DNA from: an uncultured Lachnospiraceae bacterium
GTDB lineage: Bacteria; Bacillota; Clostridia; Lachnospirales; Lachnospiraceae
NCBI GenBank assembly: GCA_934338765.1
Contig: CAKRHL010000025.1
Span: 1 to 18,467 of the forward strand
Length of the DNA stretch: 18,467 bases
Direction of reading: 5' to 3'
Shown: positions 7,147 to 14,814 of the stretch, in pieces
How positions within the stretch are numbered: the first letter of the stretch is position 1
How the letters are laid out: the number at the start of each line of letters is the position of its first letter
Made by a program: the position numbers and the translations under genes
The notes under the pieces: model-generated
Databases searched by the model: none
What the model saw: the letters and a program-made list of their open reading frames with translations, nothing else
What the model was told of the DNA's origin: nothing

Positions 7147-7323
7147 CAGTATTAGCATACATTCTTCTTCCTGAAACGTCAATTCTGTAATTGATGTTTT
7201 TTTATCAGTATCTTCTCTTTTGATCATTCTATGCAAACTAAAAAAGACGGAATAATAATCAAAAACACATTCCTGTGATGTCATTTTCTCCATATCCTGC
7301 AATGTTTTGCTATCACGTTTCAT
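7141..7323 (-). CDS. Doubtful small ORF, 60 residues, possible remnant of a regulator
   Basis: ATG at 7323 (MKRDSKTLQDMEK...) to a TAG at 7141. AGGGA lies about 8 nt upstream, but no convincing promoter was found. The predicted peptide is charged and helical; the segment VFFSLHRMIKRE...TSITELTFQEEECMLIL loosely resembles the N-terminal helix and start of the second helix of MarR-type regulators, after which the frame stops. No continuation in another frame gives MarR-like sequence. It could be a real short gene, a truncated regulator, or chance. It lies between nth and DUF3793, both on the same strand, in a 342-bp interval that otherwise has no gene. Confidence 0.35.
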   Translation of the reverse strand: MKRDSKTLQDMEKMTSQECVFDYYSVFFSLHRMIKREDTDKKTSITELTFQEEECMLILG

Positions 7324-7377
7324 TCAATGCATCCCTGATCCATGTATCAAAATATTTTTGCATCCCTTTAACGTTTT

Positions 7378-8016
7378 TTATTCTATCCCTTTTTTCGGAC
7401 AAATATCTGCCAGACAGCACTTATCACAATACGGCTTTGTTCTGGCGGTGCATACCTCACGTCCATGGATCACCAGACGATGACAAAAATCGCTTCCTTC
7501 TTCGGGAGGAATGATCTTCCATAATGCCATCTCTACCTTCTTGGGCTCCTTGATCCCGTCTACCAGTCCCATACGGTTGGACAGGCGGATGCAATGGGTA
7601 TCTGTTACAATGGCGGGCTTGCCAAAGACATCCCCCATGATCAGATTGGCACTTTTACGCCCCACTCCCGGCAGCTTCAAAAGAGCATCAAAATCATCAG
7701 GCACTTTACCATTGTACTCATCCCGCAGCACCTTCATACAGGCACTGATGTCCCTCGCCTTGCTCCTGCCAAGCCCACAGGGTCGCACAATCTCCTCAAT
7801 ATCACTGACCTCTGCCTCCGCCAGTGCATTGACATCCGGGTATTTCTCAAACAGCCCCTTTACGATCACATTGACACGGGCATCGGTACACTGGGCTGCC
7901 AGACGCACGCTGACCAGCAGTTTCCACGCCTCCTCGTAATCCAGCGTACATGCCGCATCCGGATATTCTTTTTTTAATCGTTCTATGATCTCTAATGCTC
8001 TCTGCTTTTTTGTCAT
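7378..8016 (-). CDS. nth: Endonuclease III, base-excision DNA glycosylase/AP lyase
   Basis: This 212-residue enzyme removes oxidised pyrimidines and nicks the abasic site. It shows LLVSVRLAAQCTDARVN (34-50), the helix-hairpin-helix LPGVGRKSAN (115-124) with catalytic Lys K121, the catalytic Asp in VTDTH (D139) and a C-terminal Cys cluster C189-X7-C197-X2-C200-X5-C206 for a 4Fe-4S cluster. The E. coli enzyme has X6 in the first gap, so this one carries one extra residue. The frame is open upstream to 8127, but the true start is the ATG at 8016 (MTKKQRALE) with AGGAGAG 6-8 nt before it; the extension would be encoded by a hairpin region and is not conserved in kind. It appears to be transcribed alone. 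Confidence 0.95.
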   Translation of the reverse strand: MTKKQRALEIIERLKKEYPDAACTLDYEEAWKLLVSVRLAAQCTDARVNVIVKGLFEKYPDVNALAEAEVSDIEEIVRPCGLGRSKARDISACMKVLRDEYNGKVPDDFDALLKLPGVGRKSANLIMGDVFGKPAIVTDTHCIRLSNRMGLVDGIKEPKKVEMALWKIIPPEEGSDFCHRLVIHGREVCTARTKPYCDKCCLADICPKKGIE

Positions 8017-8057
8017 CTGTTCTCTCCTGTTTCCTTTATATAAACTCCAATACAACG

Positions 8058-8100
8058 ACTGCCGGAATGCTATCGCACAACGCAGTAACATTCCGGCAGT
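8058..8100. repeat. Perfect 12-bp inverted repeat in the nth leader
   Basis: ACTGCCGGAATG (8058-8069) and CATTCCGGCAGT (8089-8100) are exact reverse complements separated by 19 bases. Neither side has a T tract, so it is not an intrinsic terminator. It lies immediately downstream of a candidate promoter (8104-8132), so the nth transcript would start with this stem. Confidence 0.75.
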
Positions 8101-8103
8101 CTC

Positions 8104-8132
8104 CTTATACGTTTCCGGGTACAACAAACCAA
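8104..8132 (-). promoter_or_regulatory. Candidate nth promoter
   Basis: On the minus strand, -35 TTGGTT (8127-8132), 17-bp spacer and -10 TATAAG (8104-8109). Transcription would start near 8097, inside the first arm of the inverted repeat at 8058-8100, about 80 nt before the nth start codon. Confidence 0.45.
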
Positions 8133-8159
8133 TATCTCAAAAGCCTGATCTCCATTGCA

Positions 8160-8756
8160 TCAACCCTGTTTCATTCTTTCCCGGATGTACTCCTCCAGGA
8201 ACTTCACTGTACCGTCAAAGCCTAACCGGCTGCTGTTGATACAGATATCATAGCATCTGGAATCTCCCCATTTACCCTCACAATAGCTGTTGTGATATCT
8301 CTTTCTCAATCTATTGTGACGGGCAAGGGCCGCCTTCGCTTCCTTCTCTGTGAAATTGCGACTCTCCATAACCTGCTTTACCTTGACATCCTCATCTCCC
8401 AGAATGAAGATTGGGATCAGTCCCTCGTAATCCTTGAGAATATACTCCGAACAACGGCCTACCACAACAAAGGATCCCCCTTCATTGGCTTTCTTCCGCA
8501 GATAATTAAACTGACGCTTCGCCAGTGTGTACTCTGACGAATTCTTCGTGCCGGAAAATTTCTTGGAAAATGCCAATGGTGCAGGCATCTCATCGCACTC
8601 ACGCCACTCCTCTACATTTGCCTCATCTCCGAACACATTATCCAGCAATTCACGATCATAAACCGGAAAATCAAATATCTGGGCAAGCTTTTCTGCAATC
8701 TTATGTCCACCTGTTCCGTACTCTCTGCTGATTGAAATAATCCATTGTTTTCCCAT
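8160..8756 (-). CDS. Cytidylate kinase-like family protein
   Basis: The 198-residue soluble protein starts WIISISREYGTGGHKIAEKLA, the modified P-loop typical of the cytidylate kinase-like family common in Clostridia. YDRELL follows, and later SFVVVGRCSEYIL with IPIFILGDEDVKVKQVME. The P-loop lacks the canonical GKS/T of true CMP kinases (Cmk is about 220 aa with a CMP-binding insert), so nucleoside phosphorylation is only inferred from fold. A conserved His/Tyr-rich C-terminal segment (ARHNRLRKRYHNSYCEGKWGD) and YDICINSSRLG are also features of this family. Start ATG at 8756 has a strong GGGAGG site 8 nt upstream and a near-consensus promoter at 8783-8811. It is probably a single-gene unit. 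Confidence 0.88.
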   Translation of the reverse strand: MGKQWIISISREYGTGGHKIAEKLAQIFDFPVYDRELLDNVFGDEANVEEWRECDEMPAPLAFSKKFSGTKNSSEYTLAKRQFNYLRKKANEGGSFVVVGRCSEYILKDYEGLIPIFILGDEDVKVKQVMESRNFTEKEAKAALARHNRLRKRYHNSYCEGKWGDSRCYDICINSSRLGFDGTVKFLEEYIRERMKQG

Positions 8757-8782
8757 TATTTCCGCCTCCCTTCTTTGTATTT

Positions 8783-8811
8783 ATCATACCATTTTTTCCC
8801 TAAATCGTCAA
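8783..8811 (-). promoter_or_regulatory. Promoter of the cytidylate kinase-like gene
   Basis: On the minus strand, -35 TTGACG (8806-8811), 17-bp spacer and -10 TATGAT (8783-8788). It sits within the 77-bp gap after the polymerase-partner gene, so the kinase-like gene is separately transcribed. The leader to the ATG at 8756 is about 20 nt. Confidence 0.75.
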
Positions 8812-8833
8812 TTACAGCTATGGCTTTTTCCAC

Positions 8834-9268
8834 TCATTGAATGTCAATAATATCCGATATTTTAAGGCTTTTTCCGTCCTCCAGCCAGATCACTTTTTCA
8901 TAGGCGTCGATCCGCTTCAATACTCCCCGTACCTTTTCATAAGAGCCGCCGCTTTTTCTGGCATCAGGATAAAAAACCGTAAATTCTGTCTCCCGTCCTT
9001 TTGCCTCTGCGCTGCAAAGCTCCTGCAGCTTTTCATCCAGCCGTGCTTTCTGGTCCTCATCCAGTTCCATCCGTCTGCCGGTGCGCCGTGCCTTCTCCTG
9101 TACAGCCTCCTTATGCCCGGTTAGTGCAGCAAAGGAAGAAAACTGCGCTGCCCTCTCCTCCAGAGACATATGGGGATGCGTCTCTGAACGGTGATGAGGC
9201 AGATTTATGATATCTTCATATGGAAATGTATGTTTTATATTTGCCGATTCCCTTCGAAACTCTGTCAT
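8834..9268 (-). CDS. Small partner protein of the Y-family polymerase (YolD-like position)
   Basis: A 144-residue soluble protein overlapping the upstream polymerase by four bases (the ATGA at 9265-9268 holds the polymerase stop and this start), so translation is coupled. An N-terminal segment HPHMSLEERAAQFSSFAALTGH (about 32-53) is followed by a charged helix (EKARRTGRRMELDEDQKARLDEKL) and a C-terminal beta-rich part (EFTVFYP, IDAYEKVIWLEDGKSLKISDIIDI) that resembles the small YolD-type fold. In Firmicutes, YolD-like proteins are encoded next to UvrX/YqjW polymerases (known pairing). The assignment here rests mainly on that context and the C-terminal pattern. Its molecular role is unknown; an accessory role in translesion synthesis is an inference. 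Confidence 0.8.
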   Translation of the reverse strand: MTEFRRESANIKHTFPYEDIINLPHHRSETHPHMSLEERAAQFSSFAALTGHKEAVQEKARRTGRRMELDEDQKARLDEKLQELCSAEAKGRETEFTVFYPDARKSGGSYEKVRGVLKRIDAYEKVIWLEDGKSLKISDIIDIQ

Positions 9269-10785
9269 GCCCGGTGTCCTCCGATCTGATTATTCCTGTT
9301 TCTGGCGGTTGCTCCCTCCTCCAGGTTCATCCCACGGAGAATTGCATTTTTGCCAAATTTCTTTTTGATATCGATCACTGCATGCTGCATCCGCTTCTCT
9401 CTGGCAAGTTCTTTCTCCTCCTGCTGTTTGCGAAGCTCCTCCTGCTCTGCATCCTCAAACAGACTGAGCTGCTCAAACTGTGTTTCCCGCTCCGCATCTG
9501 CCTCCGGGATCACATGATTTGCCGTGATATTGATCCGCCGGATCATAAGCTTTGGATTGACAATATCATCATATAATGACAGAACCGCCTCCATGATCAG
9601 GTGAGTGGACGAGGTCTTTCTGCCAATATTACCTGTGCCATGGGCATGCTTTGGTATTTTGCGGCCATAACGGTCTGTGGTCACCTCCCCACGGTACTTC
9701 TCCTTTTGATCCTGCCGGAGATTGTCCACATCATATCCCACTGTCAGTACCATCTGATCTGTCACAAGCCCTTTATCCACCAGCTCCAGCACCAGTAGAT
9801 CCGTCATCTCCTTAACCACAAGCCTTGCCTTTTCCCAGTCATAAGGACACGATAACACCTGTCCCGATCCCAGACTGTTGGTAGACGGCCGATAGCTTTT
9901 GATCTGGGCGATGGTGCAGGGTTCCCATCCCCAGGCATGATCGATCAGAAGCTCAGCATTCACTCCAAACAGCTTGTAAAGCAGATCCTCATTATAATAC
10001 TCCCCCACCTTTCCGATGGAGCATCGTGCCACATCTCCCATGGTATATAACCCCGCCTGTGCAAGCTTCCTGGCGTACCCCGATCCTACCCGCCAGAAAT
10101 CCGTAATGGGTTGATGGGTCCACAGGTTCCGACGGTAGCTCGTTTCATCCAGCCGGGCGATCCGCACCCCGTTCTCATCCGGTTCAATATGCTTTGCCTC
10201 CACATCCATTGCGATCTTGCACAGATAAAGATTGGTTCCAATACCCGCTGTCGCAGTGATTCCTGTGGTTTCCAGCACATCCTGTATAATGGTCGCAGCC
10301 AGCTCTTCCGGTGTCTTCTGATAGATTTCCAGATAATCCGTAACATCCATAAATACTTCATCCACCGAATAGACATGCATATCCTCGGGAGCCACGTATT
10401 TCAGATAAATATCATAAATCCTTGTGCTGTACTCCATGTAATATGCCATTCTCGGCGGAGCCGCAATATAGTCCACCGCAAGACACGGATCTTCCGCAAG
10501 CTCCTGTGCCAGAACAGAGCTTCCCTCCAGCCTGTATCCCAGTGCCTTTCTTCTTCTCTCCCGGTTGATCTCCTTTACTCTCTGAACCACCTCAAAAAGT
10601 CTGGCACGTCCCGATATCCCATAGCTTTTCAGGGATGGCGAGACCGCCAGACATATTGTTTTCTCTGTCCTACCGGCATCGGCTACCACCAGATTTGTCG
10701 TCAGCGGATCAAGGCCCCGCTCCACACATTCCACCGATGCATAAAAAGATTTTAGATCAATCGCAATATAAGTCCGTTCCTTCAT
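9265..10785 (-). CDS. Y-family translesion DNA polymerase (UmuC/UvrX-like)
   Basis: This 506-residue error-prone polymerase bypasses damaged template bases. The catalytic metal ligands are D10 in YIAIDLKSFYASVEC and D142/E143 in YSVDEVFMDV. The palm is followed by a helix-hairpin-helix region and a little-finger domain (to about 420, MIRRINITANHV). A canonical beta-clamp-binding motif QLSLF lies at 439-443, then a charged coiled tail (EEQEELRKQQEEKELAREK). Length and the long tail fit the UvrX/YqjW branch rather than short DinB (about 350 aa). I chose the ATG at 10785 over the longer frame (to 10821), because the family start M-x-x-x-x-YIAID lies there and the -10 box occupies 10792-10797. 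This puts the predicted transcript start at or next to the A of the ATG. The downstream partner gene overlaps by four bases. No LexA-type box was found. Confidence 0.93.
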   Translation of the reverse strand: MKERTYIAIDLKSFYASVECVERGLDPLTTNLVVADAGRTEKTICLAVSPSLKSYGISGRARLFEVVQRVKEINRERRRKALGYRLEGSSVLAQELAEDPCLAVDYIAAPPRMAYYMEYSTRIYDIYLKYVAPEDMHVYSVDEVFMDVTDYLEIYQKTPEELAATIIQDVLETTGITATAGIGTNLYLCKIAMDVEAKHIEPDENGVRIARLDETSYRRNLWTHQPITDFWRVGSGYARKLAQAGLYTMGDVARCSIGKVGEYYNEDLLYKLFGVNAELLIDHAWGWEPCTIAQIKSYRPSTNSLGSGQVLSCPYDWEKARLVVKEMTDLLVLELVDKGLVTDQMVLTVGYDVDNLRQDQKEKYRGEVTTDRYGRKIPKHAHGTGNIGRKTSSTHLIMEAVLSLYDDIVNPKLMIRRINITANHVIPEADAERETQFEQLSLFEDAEQEELRKQQEEKELAREKRMQHAVIDIKKKFGKNAILRGMNLEEGATARNRNNQIGGHRA

Positions 10786-10791
10786 AATCCT

Positions 10792-10821
10792 ATTATAGCA
10801 CCAGTCCAAAGTACATTGCAA
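10792..10821 (-). promoter_or_regulatory. Strong extended -10 promoter of the polymerase operon, apparently giving a leaderless mRNA
   Basis: On the minus strand, -35 TTGCAA (10816-10821), 18-bp spacer ending in TGC, and perfect -10 TATAAT (10792-10797). The usual 6-7 nt to the start site puts it at about 10785, the first base of the start codon. AGG lies 3 nt before that ATG, but it would not be in the mRNA if initiation is as predicted. Confidence 0.7.
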
Positions 10822-10845
10822 TCCTCCAGATTATGGAAGGTATGA

Positions 10846-12888
10846 TTATTCCCGGACAATAGATTTACTGCTAAAATAGGTAATGATCAGATAACCTCCA
10901 TAGAGCACTGCAATAATTGCTGCCGCCAGCATTGTCGCCGTAAACAGCTGATCCTTCTCTGCCACATAAGTAAGAAGTCCGGTAGAAAACTGCATTCCAA
11001 AATAAGAATGAATCACTGCAAGCACCATTGGACAAAGGAAAAAAATGAATATCTGACGGAACAGTGCACCGTTTAACATACGATTTTCCACTCCAAGCTT
11101 ACGAAGCATCCGGTAGCGTTCCACATTGTCCGCACTTTCAGACAGCTCCTTGAGGGCAAGGATGGCTGCACCCGCAATTAAAAAGACAATCCCCAGATAA
11201 AGTCCGATAAAGGTCACCATAGCACTGAGCCCCAGACTTGCATCGGCAATCTCCTGCTTGGATGCATAAATGCAGGTACTCTTTAGCGGAAGCTTCCGAA
11301 GCTCATCCTCCAGCCTGCGCACCTCCTGTTTGGCAGATGCCTTATAATTTCCAAACAGACAATCCTCTGCGATCCATTTTTCTTTCACGACATCATCTGG
11401 CACCACCAGAAATCCCATATCTAATTTCTGGGAGGAAATATCCATAAAACCATCCTGGCATTCCTTATACTTTGGCTTTAATTTCCTGCCAAACACATTT
11501 AACTGTCTTCCCTGTGACAACACCCGATTGCGAGCCGGTATGATTCCATCAAAATTGGCGACAACCATATATTCATCCTCTGCCAGTGTGTATTTCTTAC
11601 CACCAAACAGCTCCATTAACCGGTTGTAATCACTGATCGTTACGATATCCTCTCCGGTATTTACATGCATAAAAGGATACTGTTCCTTAACGTCCTGAAT
11701 GGTATCTCCGCAAAACTCTGCAAAAGTCAGTTTCGGGCTGCGGTAAACCTTAACCTCACAGGATTCCTTCAAATATTTGTTCAGATCCACCTTCTTCTTT
11801 TCATATCTCTGCACCACATTAAAATGGGAATTTTCTATCTGCTTCCGGCTGTATTTCTCGTCTTTTCCGGCAAAAAGATCCAGATTCATATTGACCTTAA
11901 ACTCAATATCTGCCGGAGCCATTTTTTTGAGATTTGCCGTCGTGGTGTTTTTGATGGCAAAGGCCGATGTCAGCACACAGATGGTCACAAAAAGCATCAG
12001 ACAGATGATGGTCATGGAAAATACCGTAGTGTTGATCTTGCTGCTGAGCTGGCGGAGAACAAAGCTGTTGAGCCCCTTATAATACAGCTTCTTAATAGAC
12101 ATGACAATGCGAAGCAGCAGCCCGGATACCGACCAGAAGATCAGAAAGGTACTCACAACTCCCGTGACCAGGATCCATTTCAGACCATCCAGTGAGATAT
12201 TCACCTTATCACTCCCCACCAGATAATAACAGCGCCCCAATGCGATCGCTGCCGCGATGAAAATGATCGTACAGATCCACGGATTTTTCATCGGTCGCTT
12301 TTCGGATCTGCGTCCTGCATAGATCAGATTGATCAGCTTGCAGCGGCTGATATTAATGGTATTAAACAGGATCACAATTCCATAAATGATCACAAAGCAG
12401 ATCACGGTTTTGATGCAGGCATCCCCCGAAAAGACAAACCGGTATCTGGTCATATCCGCGTCAAACATATTTGCCACAAAGGCGCTCATAAACTGAGAGG
12501 CAAAAATACCGATTCCAAGACCTGCCACCAACGAGAAAGCTCCTACCACCAATGTCTCTAACACCAATATCCCGGAAACCTTACGCTTTCCCATGCCAAG
12601 AGTCAGATAAATTCCAAACTCTCTGTTCCGGCGCTTCATCAAAAAACGATTGGCATAGATGATCAGAAATGCCAGTACAAAGGAAACAAACACACTGAGT
12701 CCCGACATGATCGTTGTCATCATTTTAATGATCTCTCTGGTATCCGCAGACACATTCATCATAACCGTCTGGGAGCCTAACGAATTAAATATATAAAATA
12801 TTGCCACACCAATAACAATCGTAAAAAAATAAATCGTATAATCCTTTATACTTTTTCTCATATTTTTCCAGGCTATCTTAAAGAGCAT
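10846..12888 (-). CDS. Bce-type ABC transporter permease (FtsX family)
   Basis: This permease of about 680 residues is of the BceB/VraG class, which recognises cell-wall-active antimicrobial peptides and signals to a partner histidine kinase. Ten membrane helices are expected: one near residues 17-36, then two FtsX-type bundles. Between helices VII and VIII is a large soluble domain (about 310-540), the hallmark of this class and the peptide-sensing part. RNREFGIYLTLGMGKRKVSG (about 87-106) and NVERYRMLRKLGVENRML are FtsX coupling segments. The start is most likely the ATG at 12888 (MLFKIAWKN), 11 nt after AGGAGG; a GTG at 12900 is in frame but touches that site. It overlaps the ATPase gene by 11 bases, so the two are translationally coupled. 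Only a weak hairpin without T tract (10823-10839) follows. Substrate unknown. Confidence 0.93.
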   Translation of the reverse strand: MLFKIAWKNMRKSIKDYTIYFFTIVIGVAIFYIFNSLGSQTVMMNVSADTREIIKMMTTIMSGLSVFVSFVLAFLIIYANRFLMKRRNREFGIYLTLGMGKRKVSGILVLETLVVGAFSLVAGLGIGIFASQFMSAFVANMFDADMTRYRFVFSGDACIKTVICFVIIYGIVILFNTINISRCKLINLIYAGRRSEKRPMKNPWICTIIFIAAAIALGRCYYLVGSDKVNISLDGLKWILVTGVVSTFLIFWSVSGLLLRIVMSIKKLYYKGLNSFVLRQLSSKINTTVFSMTIICLMLFVTICVLTSAFAIKNTTTANLKKMAPADIEFKVNMNLDLFAGKDEKYSRKQIENSHFNVVQRYEKKKVDLNKYLKESCEVKVYRSPKLTFAEFCGDTIQDVKEQYPFMHVNTGEDIVTISDYNRLMELFGGKKYTLAEDEYMVVANFDGIIPARNRVLSQGRQLNVFGRKLKPKYKECQDGFMDISSQKLDMGFLVVPDDVVKEKWIAEDCLFGNYKASAKQEVRRLEDELRKLPLKSTCIYASKQEIADASLGLSAMVTFIGLYLGIVFLIAGAAILALKELSESADNVERYRMLRKLGVENRMLNGALFRQIFIFFLCPMVLAVIHSYFGMQFSTGLLTYVAEKDQLFTATMLAAAIIAVLYGGYLIITYFSSKSIVRE

Positions 12889-13645
12889 CGCTGACGTCAC
12901 CTCCTAACAAAGTGAGCACATCAATGATCTGTCCGAAAAATTCCTTTTTCGAAGAATCTCCCCGGTGAATTTCGTGAAACAGCTTTCCATCCTTAATGAA
13001 AACAACTCTGGAGGCATAGCTGGCAGAAAATGAATCATGTGTGACCATCAAGATCGTTGCCTGAAGCTCCCGGTTCATATATAAGAACTTCTCGAGCAAA
13101 AGTCTGGAGGATCTGGAATCCAGAGCACCGGTAGGCTCATCTGCCAGGATCAGCTTCGGCTCTGTCACAATAGCTCTTGCCGATGCCACCCGCTGCTTCT
13201 GTCCACCGGACATCTCATAAGGATATTTTCTCAGGACATTTACAATATCCAGATCCTTTGCTGCCTTGATAACCCGTTTGTCAATCTCTGCCGCCTTTAC
13301 ATTCTGGATCGACAATGCCAACGCAATATTCTCATATGCGGTCAGGGTATCCAATAAATTAAAATCCTGAAAAATAAAGCCAAACCGCTCTCTCCGGAAC
13401 CGGTTTAACGCCTCTCCTTTTAACTTCGTAATGTCCTCTCCGTCCACAAAGATATGGCCTGCTGTGGGTCTGTCTACCGTAGAAATGCAATTCAAAAGTG
13501 TTGTCTTTCCACTTCCGGATGCTCCCATGATCGCCACAAACTCCTGCGGCTCCACGTCAAAGGACAGATCATCAATTGCCTTAGTAAGACTTGACCTGCT
13601 TCCATAATACTTTTCCAAATGTTCTACCTGTAATGTTTTGTCCAT
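12878..13645 (-). CDS. Bce-type ABC transporter ATP-binding protein
   Basis: A 255-residue ATPase of the MacB/LolD/BceA class that powers the adjacent permease. It has Walker A GASGSGKT (41-48), Q-loop Q93 ([10 protein letters not shown]), signature MSGGQ (145-149), Walker B LILADE (165-170), D-loop GALD and switch His H203 (VTHDS). The frame is open upstream to 13705. The ATG at 13645 ([15 protein letters not shown]) is the family start and has AAAGGGGA 7-8 nt before it. The gene follows the kinase by 140 bp, a gap that holds its own promoter and a BceR-type box, so ATPase and permease form an inducible unit separate from the regulator pair. Confidence 0.95.
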   Translation of the reverse strand: MDKTLQVEHLEKYYGSRSSLTKAIDDLSFDVEPQEFVAIMGASGSGKTTLLNCISTVDRPTAGHIFVDGEDITKLKGEALNRFRRERFGFIFQDFNLLDTLTAYENIALALSIQNVKAAEIDKRVIKAAKDLDIVNVLRKYPYEMSGGQKQRVASARAIVTEPKLILADEPTGALDSRSSRLLLEKFLYMNRELQATILMVTHDSFSASYASRVVFIKDGKLFHEIHRGDSSKKEFFGQIIDVLTLLGGDVSDAL

Positions 13646-13736
13646 TTTATTTCCCCTTTCCCGTACCGTGAAGCCTTCTATCCCACTGCTGTCAAAGATA
13701 GTCACCGCAATTCACTGTACTGATCACGTTTTCCTT

Positions 13737-13765
13737 ATTGTATCGGGGAATCCGGTTTCTGTCGT
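13737..13765 (-). promoter_or_regulatory. Promoter of the Bce-type transporter genes
   Basis: On the minus strand, -35 ACGACA (13760-13765, weak), 17-bp spacer and -10 TACAAT (13737-13742). A weak -35 is expected of an activator-dependent promoter. The activator box at 13785-13800 lies 19 bp upstream of it. The leader to the ATPase start is about 85 nt. Confidence 0.6.
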
Positions 13766-13784
13766 TTTTTCAAACTGACTGTAC

Positions 13785-13800
13785 ATTACAAAAATGTAAT
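13785..13800. promoter_or_regulatory. BceR-type operator, TTACA-N4-TGTAA
   Basis: ATTACA-AAAA-TGTAAT is a perfect dyad of 6-bp arms. It matches the published consensus for BceR-like regulators, TNACA-N4-TGTAA. It overlaps the last codons and stop of the kinase gene and lies just upstream of the transporter promoter. An additional TGTACA (13780-13785) directly adjoins it on the promoter side and could form part of a secondary site. Confidence 0.75.
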
Positions 13801-14787
13801 ATTGATCCGGGTATATTCTCCCTCCTTTGACTCCACTTCAATCTGATGTCCCAGCTTTTCACACATATTATGAGCAATATAAAGACCCATTCCGGTTGAT
13901 TTTGCCTCCATATGATGAAAAATACGTCCGTTGCTGCCGGTAAAGGACTTTTCAAATAACCGTGGCAGATCACCGGCAGCAATGCCGATCCCATTATCCC
14001 ATATGGATAATATGGTCTGTCTGTCGTCTTTCCGGGCAGTGATCCTGATCTTTGCCCCAGCTTTACGCCTGTATTTTATACTGTTATTGACAATCTGATC
14101 CAGCACAAATTCCATCCATTTTTCATCGGTCACCACAGTCAGGTCACAGTTTTCTACCTGAAATTCCACCTTATTTTCCAGCAGATCGTCTTTATTTTTC
14201 ATGGCAGTATGATGAATGATCCCTGCCAGAGAACACTCCTGGATCAGATAGTCCTTCTCCGCATGCTCCGCTCTGGTATAATACAGTACCTGCTCCGTAT
14301 AACGGTCGATGCGTCGAAGCTGCTCCATGTATTTTTTGTTGTTTTCATCCGGATGATTGTGGCACAAAAGCAGGAGACTTGCCACAGGAAGCTTTACCTG
14401 ATGAACCCACATTTCAATAAAATCTTTAAACTCCCGCATCACTCTGCGGCTTTCATTGACATGCTCCGTCATGGATTTGTTTGCTTCATACAGTGCCTCC
14501 TTCAAAAGTTCTCCATCATAAAACCGGGGGCTTTCCAATGTCTCTAACACCAGATATTTCTGATCCATCCGGTCCAGATTTCGAAAAAGCCTCCGGTAAA
14601 AGAAGTTTTTGCGGTAATAATCATAAAGCAGACAAAAAAGCCCAGCTGCCAGAGGCACCAATACAGCCACCAGAAACAGCTCCGTTCCCACCTGACATGC
14701 CGCCAGAAAAACCGCTTCTATGATCATCCCCACCATAAATATAAGGATCTCTACTCGTTTATCCTGTAAATAGCGTTTTCCGTTCAT
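13786..14787 (-). CDS. Bce-type intramembrane-sensing histidine kinase
   Basis: The 333-residue sensor kinase has two membrane helices (about 12-31 and 35-56) joined by only a few residues. Without an extracellular sensor domain it is of the BceS class, which is controlled by the partner permease. The dimerisation/H-box reads FIEMWVHQVKLP with phospho-acceptor H129. The ATPase domain has the N-box QIVNNSIKY (231-239), G1 DNGIGI (264-269), F-box FEKSFTG and G2 STGMGL (about 297-302). Start ATG at 14787 is 27 bp after the regulator stop; AAAGGA lies about 13 nt upstream, a weak site. It is co-transcribed with the regulator. The stop codon lies inside the operator for the transporter genes. Confidence 0.95.
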   Translation of the reverse strand: MNGKRYLQDKRVEILIFMVGMIIEAVFLAACQVGTELFLVAVLVPLAAGLFCLLYDYYRKNFFYRRLFRNLDRMDQKYLVLETLESPRFYDGELLKEALYEANKSMTEHVNESRRVMREFKDFIEMWVHQVKLPVASLLLLCHNHPDENNKKYMEQLRRIDRYTEQVLYYTRAEHAEKDYLIQECSLAGIIHHTAMKNKDDLLENKVEFQVENCDLTVVTDEKWMEFVLDQIVNNSIKYRRKAGAKIRITARKDDRQTILSIWDNGIGIAAGDLPRLFEKSFTGSNGRIFHHMEAKSTGMGLYIAHNMCEKLGHQIEVESKEGEYTRINITFL

Positions 14788-14814
14788 AAGCGTTCTGCAT
14801 TCCTTTCTGATTGT

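Noticed and set aside
7328..7366. Direct repeat TGCATCCC, two copies 31 bp apart, after nth
   Set aside because: Eight bases twice in an AT-rich gap is too little to support a functional element.
10111..10755. 214-codon plus-strand ORF inside the polymerase gene
   Set aside because: Antisense to a firmly identified Y-family polymerase, no recognisable motifs, Cys/His/Arg-rich composition typical of a shadow frame.
10786..10845. LexA/SOS box upstream of the polymerase, and a terminator for the Bce genes
   Set aside because: No GAAC-N4-GTTC-like dyad was found; the hairpin at 10823-10839 is short and has no T tract.
11665..12195. 176-codon plus-strand ORF inside the permease gene
   Set aside because: Antisense to the extracellular domain of the permease, with low-complexity His/Gln composition.
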